Source: an uncultured Spirochaetaceae bacterium (lineage in GTDB: Bacteria; Spirochaetota; Spirochaetia; Treponematales; Treponemataceae). From it: a stretch of DNA of 7,227 bases. Positions 1 to 6,273 of this stretch are shown here, piece by piece. Position 1 is the stretch's first letter. Each line of letters starts with the position of its first letter. Location of the stretch: contig CADBUT010000030.1 in the NCBI GenBank assembly GCA_902797925.1, positions 1-7,227 on the forward strand. Direction: 5' to 3'. The notes below the pieces were generated by a model that ran no database searches, was not told where the DNA came from, and was given only the letters and a program-made list of their open reading frames with translations. The position numbers were made by a program, and so were the translations under genes.

Positions 1-2
1 AA

Positions 3-626
3 AAAACAGCCAGCTACTGGGAAGAAAGCGGAAAAACACAGACGCCTGTTTTCTATTTTGAAGGTATCTATCTGACAAAAAAGGCTGTTGCTACAGAAAA
101 AGGAAAGGACATGGAAGAAATAACAAGAAATGTCCGAGCCCTTTCTACTTTGGAAGGTGTTGAGTATTATTCAAACACCAGAAAGAAAATGCGTATTCTT
201 TATGAAGAGTCTTATGCAGTAAATAACCCTGAAGAGAGAAAACGCATCGACGACCCTGTAGATGAAGACCCTGAAGGTCAGGTTATCTATTCCCTTCAGA
301 AAGATTCTACATTCGGCAAATTTTTGTACAAATATACATATTTTCAGCGTGACAATGAGCTTTTAATCCGCATTACAAATGTAGATAACCTGACTTTTGC
401 AGGTATTAAGATAATTAAGCCTGAAAATATGATGACTTCAATTCTTTTATATGATTTGGGCGATTATTATTTGACCTACACTTTAATAAAAGTTGATGTA
501 ATTTCGGTTTCGATTATTGAAAACAAGATGACAAAGTCTTTTGCAGCACGTGCCGAAGCTATGTTTTCATGGCTTCTGACGGTGTTTGACAAAATTGATG
601 AAAAAAATCTAAAGGGATTGAATTAA
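3..626 (+). CDS. Hypothetical protein, 5'-truncated by window edge (possibly DUF6675-type spirochaete family)
   Basis: Only the last 207 residues are visible. The frame is open without a stop from base 3, and the residues before the first internal ATG (111), such as SYWEE and PVFYFEGIYL, read as ordinary protein, so the true start lies left of the window. The protein is mixed alpha/beta in character. It has a charged, acidic stretch in the middle (DDPVDEDPEG), beta-strand-like segments rich in I, V, Y and T, and a C-terminal amphipathic segment (AEAMFSWLLTVFDKI). I see no catalytic motif, cysteine pattern or membrane helix. It resembles, from memory only, an uncharacterised family found mainly in Treponema (DUF6675), many members of which are predicted to be secreted; any signal peptide would lie outside the window. 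The next gene starts 17 bases after the stop on the same strand, so the two probably form an operon. No function is assigned. Confidence 0.75.
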   Translation, partial: KTASYWEESGKTQTPVFYFEGIYLTKKAVATEKGKDMEEITRNVRALSTLEGVEYYSNTRKKMRILYEESYAVNNPEERKRIDDPVDEDPEGQVIYSLQKDSTFGKFLYKYTYFQRDNELLIRITNVDNLTFAGIKIIKPENMMTSILLYDLGDYYLTYTLIKVDVISVSIIENKMTKSFAARAEAMFSWLLTVFDKIDEKNLKGLN

Positions 627-632
627 TCCGTT

Positions 633-638
633 AGGAGG
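633..638 (+). promoter_or_regulatory. Shine-Dalgarno site of the PPIase lipoprotein gene
   Basis: A perfect AGGAGG lies five bases before the ATG at 644, inside the 17-base gap after the preceding gene. It fixes the start, which is also the only start that gives the full lipoprotein signal peptide. Confidence 0.85.
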
Positions 639-643
639 AAAGA

Positions 644-1693
644 ATGAAAAAAATTGCAATTGCTATAATTTTTTTGTGTGCATTAATAAGTGTTGGAGGA
701 TGCGCCCCTATGAGTAAAACATTGGATAAAATCAAAGGACAGGACGGTCTTTTTGCCGTTATTGAAACATCAAAAGGAGATATTCTCCTTGAGCTTTTCT
801 ATAAGGAAACACCGCTTACTGTAACAAACTTTGTAGGCCTTGCAGAAGGTACTTTGACTGCTGCAAACAAAAAGCCTTTCTACAACGGCTTGAAGTTTCA
901 CCGTGTAATCAGTGTTGCTAACGGCGACGGCCAGGATTTTATGATTCAGGGCGGTGACCCGAAAGGCAACGGCACAGGCGGTCCAGGCTACCGTTTCCCG
1001 GATGAAATTGTTCCTTCTTTGAAGTTTTCTAAAGGCGGCGTTCTTGCTATGGCAAATGCCGGCCCTGGCACAAACGGAAGCCAGTTCTTCATCACAATTA
1101 CAGCTACTCCATGGCTTGACGGCAAGCATACGATTTTCGGTAGGGTTGTAGACGGACAGAAAATTGTAAACAATCTCCGTCAGGGCGAAGTTATGAAAAA
1201 GGTAACGATTATCCGTCAGGGTGCAGAAGCAAAAGCTTTCACTGCAACACAGGCTGATTTTGACCGCCTTAACAAAGATATTCAGACTCGCCTGGCAGCA
1301 GAAGCTGAGGCAGCAAAAGCCGCAATGAACAAACAGCTTGATGAAAATTACGGCGATTATACAATTATGGATAGCGGAATCAGATACAAGATTTTGAAAG
1401 ATGCTGCTGGAAACAAGATTGGCAAAGGCAAAGCTGTAAAGGTTAAGTATAAGGGATATCTGCTCGACGGCACAGTTTTCGACGATTCAGATTTCCATGA
1501 GCCTATTTCGTTTATGACAAATTCAGGCAGAATGATAAGAGGCTTTGACATGATGGTTCAGGACATGAAACTTAATGAAAAGCGTTCAATCGTTTTGCCG
1601 CCGGAATATGCTTATGGTTCAAGTGGAGCCGGCGGTGTAATTCCCCCTGATGCTTATATCTGCTTTGATCTTGAAGTTATCGAAGCTAAATAA
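644..1693 (+). CDS. Dual-domain peptidyl-prolyl cis-trans isomerase lipoprotein (cyclophilin-FKBP fusion)
   Basis: This 349-residue protein should speed cis-trans isomerisation of Xaa-Pro bonds in proteins outside the cytoplasmic membrane. Residues 1-20 form a lipoprotein signal: lysines at 2-3, a hydrophobic core, and a lipobox VGGC with lipidated Cys20. A cyclophilin domain spans about 36-193. It keeps FHRVI with the catalytic Arg87, FMIQGGD (99-105), the NGSQFF segment (144-149) and WLDGKH (157-162); Trp157 matches the tryptophan linked to cyclosporin binding. An alanine/glutamate-rich helical linker (about 200-235) leads to an FKBP domain (about 238-349). That domain keeps the usual pocket residues Tyr269, Phe279-Asp280, Phe290, Ile298, Tyr324 and Phe341, with Phe301 where FKBP12 has Trp. 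Both domains therefore look active. Fusions of the two immunophilin families are known, and I recall a Treponema example. The gene follows an unknown gene by 17 bases and ends at a strong terminator. Envelope protein folding is the inferred role; the substrates are unknown. Confidence 0.93.
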   Translation: MKKIAIAIIFLCALISVGGCAPMSKTLDKIKGQDGLFAVIETSKGDILLELFYKETPLTVTNFVGLAEGTLTAANKKPFYNGLKFHRVISVANGDGQDFMIQGGDPKGNGTGGPGYRFPDEIVPSLKFSKGGVLAMANAGPGTNGSQFFITITATPWLDGKHTIFGRVVDGQKIVNNLRQGEVMKKVTIIRQGAEAKAFTATQADFDRLNKDIQTRLAAEAEAAKAAMNKQLDENYGDYTIMDSGIRYKILKDAAGNKIGKGKAVKVKYKGYLLDGTVFDDSDFHEPISFMTNSGRMIRGFDMMVQDMKLNEKRSIVLPPEYAYGSSGAGGVIPPDAYICFDLEVIEAK

Positions 1694-1711
1694 GCAATGA
1701 ATTGAATGTAC

Positions 1712-1743
1712 AAAAGCCCCGACGCAAAATCGGGGCTTTTTTT
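1712..1743 (+). terminator. Rho-independent terminator between convergent genes (possibly bidirectional)
   Basis: An 11-bp perfect stem (AAAAGCCCCGA at 1712-1722 pairing with TCGGGGCTTTT at 1730-1740) encloses a 7-base loop and runs into seven T residues (1737-1743). It lies 18 bases after the PPIase stop and should end that transcript. The minus-strand peptidase gene stops at 1757, just beyond it. Read on that strand the same hairpin is followed by only four T residues, so it may also end the opposite transcript, less efficiently. Confidence 0.92.
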
Positions 1744-1756
1744 ATGTCGGTATCAT

Positions 1757-3592
1757 TTATTTATTCAGTTTTTCGGCGTAGTATTTCAGCTCTTTGATTT
1801 CGGCTTTGAGCGTTTCAATTCCGCTCAACCAGAAATCTTTGGTTTCAATGTCAAAACCTGCTTTTTTGCACACTTCTTCACAAGAAAGTCTGCCAGTTTC
1901 AGAGAGCAGCAGCTTGTAAGATTCTGCAAAACCTTGCCCTTCTTTTTTGTAGCGCGCATAAAGCCCGGCACTGAAAAGCATTCCAAAAGCATAGGGAAAA
2001 TTGTAGAAATCAAGGCTGGTGCTGTAATAATGCGATTTCAGCGCCCACATATAAGGATGATATTCTGCCAGCGTGCCGTAAGTCTTTTTTTGCGCGTCGA
2101 GCATTAAATTGCAGAATTCTTCAGAAGAAAGCTCGCCTTCCTGGCGTTTTTCAAAGACAGCGCGCTCAAAGTAAAATCTTGATAGAATGTCGATAAGCAC
2201 TTGGCAGCAGTCTTGCAGATGCAGCTCTATCATGCTTATGCGCTCAAAGCCGCTTGTTGAAGCGATAATACTTTGCTGAACGATTGTTTCCGCAAAGTTT
2301 GATGCAGTCTCGGCGAGCGTCATCGGGTATTGTGCAAGCTCGTAATCGCGGTCTTTTATGCAATAAAAATGATACGCGTGCCCAAGTTCGTGTGCCAAAG
2401 TTGTAATGTCTGAAAAAGAGCCGGTAAAATTAGACAAAACGCGCGAAACTTTCTGCTTCGGAAAATCCATGCAATAAGCGCCGCCGACTTTTCCTTCTCT
2501 TATTTCTGCATCAATCCAATTGTTGTCAAAAGCGTTTTTCGCAAAATTGCCAAGCTCTAAAGAAAAAGAGCTGAACCGCTCGATTATATAATCTTTTGCT
2601 TCTTCAAAAGACCATTTTTTTGAGAGAATGCTTTCAGTTTGGTTTTTTTCTGAAGTTGAATTATCTTGAAGCGGCGCGAATAAGTCGTAAAACGCCAGTT
2701 TCGGGTTTTTCTCTTGTGGAAAAAGCAATTCTGCCTTTATTGCAAGATATTCCTGCCAAAGTGGAATCGAGCTTTCGATTGACTCAATAAGTGCCGTCAA
2801 TGTTTTCTGGCTTATTCTAGACTGCGCCAAAGCCTTGTCTATTGCGTTTTGCCAAAGCCGCCGCTTGTTAAGCGTAATCGTTGTGCCTTTTATGCTGTTG
2901 AGGCACGCCGTAAGCGGAACCGACATTCTTTCAAGAAGCTTAATCTCTTTATTAAAAGACTCTTTGCGCACTGCACGGTTTTTGTCGTAAGCGTCGTTTC
3001 TAAGCTGGTTGAACGTCTTGCCTGTTTCAGGGTCTTTTAAAGTTGAGATAATCTGCTCTTGCAGGCGGCTAAAACTTTCTGCGCCGCTAAGATTCAGCTG
3101 GTCGGCAAGCTCTTCAAGTTCCGGCTTCATGTTGTGCTTATTTAAAGCGACTGTCTCTTCAAATATGTAAGAATATTCTTCCAATTGTGGAAATCTTGTG
3201 TATATATCTGTTAATGATTGTGGATAACTATTAACAACTTGAGAAAAAGCTGTTGAAAACTTGAGATTAATCTGTTCAATTTCAATAAATATGTTTTCAA
3301 TGCAGGAAATCTGGTTGATAAGCTGTGAATTTGTTGTATTTACTGAATAGGCTGAATAAACATAGGCATAAAGCGAGCCTGTAACACTTTGAAGTCTGTT
3401 AGACTTTTCGACGAAATCAGCAACCCATTGTGGAAAATCTGTGGAAAAAAGATTTGACTTCAAAAGGTCGTTAAGCTCAATTTTAAGCTTATCAAGAGAT
3501 TTCATGTCGTTTTTGAAATCTTCACTTTCAAAAGATTCATAAATAGACGAAAGATTCCATCTTGGTATACCGGATGTGACAGAATTGTTCAT
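1757..3592 (-). CDS. pepF: Oligoendopeptidase F family zinc metallopeptidase (M3B)
   Basis: This is a cytoplasmic zinc endopeptidase of the PepF/M3B family, which cleaves short peptides, generally in peptide recycling. From the ATG at 3592 it has 611 residues, the normal family length, and no signal peptide. The N-terminus carries the family-typical PRWNLSSIYESF, followed by a long helical oligopeptidase-F N-terminal region. The catalytic core has HELGH (His401, Glu402, His405) and the third zinc ligand Glu428 in TLAETAS; GGAYC upstream and the tyrosine-rich C-terminal segment are also typical. A TTG at 3604 would add four residues, but it has no ribosome binding site, whereas GAGG sits six bases before the ATG, so I prefer the ATG. 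The gene begins eight bases after the stop of the hydrogenase-like/EAL gene and is probably its operon partner. Whether the peptidase and the sensor share a function cannot be told from the sequence. Confidence 0.93.
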   Translation of the reverse strand: MNNSVTSGIPRWNLSSIYESFESEDFKNDMKSLDKLKIELNDLLKSNLFSTDFPQWVADFVEKSNRLQSVTGSLYAYVYSAYSVNTTNSQLINQISCIENIFIEIEQINLKFSTAFSQVVNSYPQSLTDIYTRFPQLEEYSYIFEETVALNKHNMKPELEELADQLNLSGAESFSRLQEQIISTLKDPETGKTFNQLRNDAYDKNRAVRKESFNKEIKLLERMSVPLTACLNSIKGTTITLNKRRLWQNAIDKALAQSRISQKTLTALIESIESSIPLWQEYLAIKAELLFPQEKNPKLAFYDLFAPLQDNSTSEKNQTESILSKKWSFEEAKDYIIERFSSFSLELGNFAKNAFDNNWIDAEIREGKVGGAYCMDFPKQKVSRVLSNFTGSFSDITTLAHELGHAYHFYCIKDRDYELAQYPMTLAETASNFAETIVQQSIIASTSGFERISMIELHLQDCCQVLIDILSRFYFERAVFEKRQEGELSSEEFCNLMLDAQKKTYGTLAEYHPYMWALKSHYYSTSLDFYNFPYAFGMLFSAGLYARYKKEGQGFAESYKLLLSETGRLSCEEVCKKAGFDIETKDFWLSGIETLKAEIKELKYYAEKLNK

Positions 3593-3598
3593 TTCTTG

Positions 3599-3602
3599 CC
3601 TC
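3599..3602 (-). promoter_or_regulatory. Shine-Dalgarno site of pepF overlapping the upstream stop codon
   Basis: On the minus strand the sequence TGAGG contains both the TGA stop of the sensor gene (3603-3601) and the GAGG ribosome binding site of the peptidase, six bases before its ATG at 3592. This arrangement favours translational coupling and argues against the TTG at 3604 as the start. Confidence 0.7.
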
Positions 3603-6189
3603 AATATTGTTTGTTGATTAACCTTTTCTCAAAGTCTTCAGATGAGAGTGGCTTGTCAAATATAAAGCCCTGAATTACGTTGCATTTCAAATTTTTCAAA
3701 ATAGAAAGCTCTTCTTGGGTTTCAACGCCTTCTGCTATTATAGACATATCAAGCTCATTGGCCATGTTTATGACATTTGCAATTACGGTTCTTGCCCTTT
3801 TATTGTCTATAACTGTTTGTATAAAACTTTTATCTAGCTTGAGAACGTCAAAATTCAAATCCTGCAGCAAGCTTAAAGATGAATAGCCTGAACCAAAATC
3901 ATCGATTGAAACAGAAATGCCTTTGTCTTTTAAAATGTCGATAGTGTTTTTTAAAAGCTCTTTCATTTCAGCTACAGAAGTTTCTGTAAATTCAATTTCA
4001 ATCAAATTATGCGGAATTTCCCAAAAATCGATGATATTGCATATTCGTTCTGCAACTTCCTGATGTGCAAAGTGATGCTTGGAAAAATTTACGGATACCG
4101 GAACAAGATCCAGGCCTTTCTTTATCCATTCATCAAGTTTCTTACATACCTGATTGAGCATAAAGAAATCGAGCCTTTTAATAAATCCTGTCGATTCACA
4201 AACTGGAATGAATTTATCAGGCGGAATAACCGTGCCATTATGATTCCATCGGATTAAAGCTTCTGCTCCGACAAGCTGTTTGGTAACTTGATTGACTTTA
4301 GGCTGAAAAACTATATAAAGCGAATTGTTTAATAGTGCCTGCTGAATGTGCTGGCTTATTGATATTGTTTGCGAAACTTTTTTTGCAATGTCCTGGTCGT
4401 AAACCGCAAAGTCTTTGTTTGCCTGCGAACGCACTGTAAAATATGTTGTTGAGATTCTGTCAATGACTGTATCTGTATTCTTTTCATCACCAGTTATGTT
4501 GTAGAGTGCTGCTCTTATAGAGAGATTTGAAATGTCTGCAATTTGAAATTGCTTAAGCGTCACAAGTTCCAGATGATTCAATTTATAGAACAAGTCGTTC
4601 ATGCGCTCTTTTTTTGATATTACATAAAAGTTGTTTCCGTTAAGCAGATAGATTTTCTCATTCTTAGTTTCATCAAAAAGCTCTTTTGCTTTTGCCGCAA
4701 ATTCTGCAAGAATATCGTTGCCTTTTATAAAACCTACCTGCTGATTAATAAATATAAAGTTCTTTATATTTATCTGCATTACGGCAAAATCTCTTCGGTC
4801 TTGGGCTGCCAGAATGGCGGATAAATCTTTTATAAAAAGATATTTATTCGGAAGTCCTGTCAGCTGGTCTGATGTAAAGAGCTTATAATTTTCTTGCTTT
4901 TCATATTGAACGCAGTTTTCAATATTGTTGTAGCCGTTTGCAATTGCTTCTGCCATTTGATGACACGAATTGTAACCGCAGGCGTGGCAGTCTATGTGCC
5001 GCGATTCTTCTGTATTTTTGTGCATCCGCACAAAAACTTCGTTTATAATTTCTTTTGGAACATTAAACGGCTTTAGGTACTTACTGTGAAATTCCCTGTG
5101 AAAGTCTTGCAGGTCTAAGTCTTTGAAATTGGTTCTAAAAATATCAAGACGCTCTGTTCTTGACAGCTTGCGTTCGTATTCTTGTGTTTTATTATTTTGC
5201 AGAATGTTGAATCTTATGCATTGATGCTGTTCCACGATTTTTTCTATGGAAATGCTGGATTTGTCTATACACGGCCCTGAACAGCAGCCGTTGCTGCAGT
5301 TGAGTGCTTCAAAGAAAACGCCTTTATTGCAGTTGTGCTCAGCGATTGACTTTAAAGAAGCAATTTCGTTTCTGTTCTGCAGAATAGAGGATTTCTTTAG
5401 AATTGTCTTTTCATAACCTATAAAATGCTCAAGATTTTCTTTCATTCCGCCAGAAAATGGATAAAGCACGCCAAGTCTAAAATCCGGGATATCGCTTTCA
5501 GAATAATACATGTTAAAGTCAATATCTTTAGAAGCTTTGAAAAAATGTTCAAATGTAATGTTATAGTTCACTAGATTTTGTGTAGCTTCATCCTCAATTT
5601 CTGGAAAATTTGAAATACACGGGCTTAAAAAGGCCAGTTTGTTGCTGTCTTTTAAGTATTTACGCACATAAACGGCAAGACAAAATAACGGCGAAAAAAT
5701 TGGAATTAGAGCAGGTATAATTGAAGGTTCGTATTTTTCTATGTAGTTTACAATTGTCGGGCAAGTAGCAATTATTCCGCCTTGGTTTGCGTCGTTCAAA
5801 AAAAACTCAATATGTGCCCATGCTGAAATATCAGCACCAAAACTGACATTGTAGATTTTTTTTATGCCTATTGAACGGAGATAACCGAGAACACCGTTTG
5901 CAATATTCGGATAATTTATATAAAAAGACGGATCAATGGCAATTGAAATGCTTTCTCCGTTTTTTAAGTCTTGAAAAAGTGTTTCTGTATCGTCTACGTA
6001 ATGGCGGGCATCATGAGTGCAGACATTCAGGCATTGTCCGCAGAGAATGCATTTTGAAATGTTTACACGAATATGATTCTTATTATTTGTTTTTTCAGCA
6101 ATATTTGCGCCCGGAATCGGGCATATCGAAATACAATGATTGCAGCCTATGCAATTATTGTCTGTAAAAATATAATGTTTCATATTCAT
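3601..6189 (-). CDS. Fe-S / [FeFe]-hydrogenase-like sensor fused to degenerate GGDEF and EAL c-di-GMP phosphodiesterase
   Basis: This 862-residue soluble multidomain protein has no membrane helix or signal peptide. In order: a 2x[4Fe-4S] ferredoxin (Cys13, 16, 19, 23 and Cys47, 50, 53, 57); an iron-hydrogenase large-subunit-like domain (about 78-330) with ATCP (Cys143), SPC (Cys191) and CSNGC (Cys298, Cys302) at the places of the H-cluster ligands; a further Fe-S module (about 399-430, Cys401, 404, 409, 426, with CGYNSC and MAEAIANG); a GGDEF domain (about 438-600) whose signature is NGNNF (517-521); and an EAL domain (about 612-858). The EAL domain keeps EAL (643-645), Asn701, Glu733, DDFG (763-766), Lys784, Glu820 in EGVET, and Gln840, so it should hydrolyse c-di-GMP. 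The diguanylate cyclase side looks dead. An in-frame TGA at 6201-6199, with no start codon after it, makes ATG 6189 (or Met3) the only plausible start. The gene has its own promoter-like sequence and precedes pepF. A hydrogen, redox or gas sensor controlling c-di-GMP is inferred; what it senses is unknown. Confidence 0.9.
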   Translation of the reverse strand: MNMKHYIFTDNNCIGCNHCISICPIPGANIAEKTNNKNHIRVNISKCILCGQCLNVCTHDARHYVDDTETLFQDLKNGESISIAIDPSFYINYPNIANGVLGYLRSIGIKKIYNVSFGADISAWAHIEFFLNDANQGGIIATCPTIVNYIEKYEPSIIPALIPIFSPLFCLAVYVRKYLKDSNKLAFLSPCISNFPEIEDEATQNLVNYNITFEHFFKASKDIDFNMYYSESDIPDFRLGVLYPFSGGMKENLEHFIGYEKTILKKSSILQNRNEIASLKSIAEHNCNKGVFFEALNCSNGCCSGPCIDKSSISIEKIVEQHQCIRFNILQNNKTQEYERKLSRTERLDIFRTNFKDLDLQDFHREFHSKYLKPFNVPKEIINEVFVRMHKNTEESRHIDCHACGYNSCHQMAEAIANGYNNIENCVQYEKQENYKLFTSDQLTGLPNKYLFIKDLSAILAAQDRRDFAVMQINIKNFIFINQQVGFIKGNDILAEFAAKAKELFDETKNEKIYLLNGNNFYVISKKERMNDLFYKLNHLELVTLKQFQIADISNLSIRAALYNITGDEKNTDTVIDRISTTYFTVRSQANKDFAVYDQDIAKKVSQTISISQHIQQALLNNSLYIVFQPKVNQVTKQLVGAEALIRWNHNGTVIPPDKFIPVCESTGFIKRLDFFMLNQVCKKLDEWIKKGLDLVPVSVNFSKHHFAHQEVAERICNIIDFWEIPHNLIEIEFTETSVAEMKELLKNTIDILKDKGISVSIDDFGSGYSSLSLLQDLNFDVLKLDKSFIQTVIDNKRARTVIANVINMANELDMSIIAEGVETQEELSILKNLKCNVIQGFIFDKPLSSEDFEKRLINKQY

Positions 6190-6206
6190 ATACTGAAATC
6201 AGTATA
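6189..6206. promoter_or_regulatory. Perfect 18-bp palindrome over the -10 box and start of the sensor gene (candidate operator)
   Basis: TATACTGA and TCAGTATA are exact 8-bp inverted repeats separated by two bases. One arm contains the -10 hexamer of the predicted promoter and the other ends at the first base of the ATG. A dimeric repressor bound here would block RNA polymerase. Alternatively, part of the repeat could act as a small hairpin at the start of the mRNA. The symmetry is directly visible; the regulatory role is inferred. Confidence 0.55.
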
Positions 6207-6229
6207 AATGAATAAGTTTGATGCGTCAA
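6201..6229 (-). promoter_or_regulatory. Predicted sigma-70-type promoter of the sensor-pepF unit
   Basis: Read on the minus strand, TTGACG (6229-6224) and TATACT (6206-6201) each match the consensus at five of six positions and are exactly 17 bases apart. Transcription would start at about 6195-6193, only 4-6 bases before the ATG at 6189. This would make an almost leaderless mRNA, consistent with the absence of any Shine-Dalgarno sequence there. Confidence 0.6.
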
Positions 6230-6273
6230 ATAGTCTGAAATTTTTGAGAAATTCTGCTTGTATTTATATGGCA

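Noticed and set aside
111..626. ATG at 111 as the start of the first gene
   Set aside because: The frame is open and protein-like all the way to base 3, and no ribosome binding site with good spacing precedes this ATG; the gene is truncated by the window.
770..1129. Minus-strand open frame opposite the isomerase gene
   Set aside because: It is a shadow of a well-supported plus-strand gene; the translation has no recognisable domain or start signal.
1706..2107. Plus-strand open frame starting in the terminator region and running over the 3' end of pepF
   Set aside because: It begins within the terminator hairpin region and overlaps a clear M3 peptidase on the other strand; the product is low-complexity, phenylalanine-rich and unlike a real protein.
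3602..3604. TTG at 3604 as the start of pepF
   Set aside because: It has no ribosome binding site and adds only four residues; the ATG at 3592 has GAGG at ideal spacing.
6217..6230. TTTGA-N4-TCAAA dyad over the -35 box, suggestive of an FNR/CRP-type site
   Set aside because: The TGA and TCA half-sites are separated by 4 bases rather than the 6 of CRP/FNR sites, and the arms are only 5 bp, so it does not fit the family and may be chance in AT-rich DNA.
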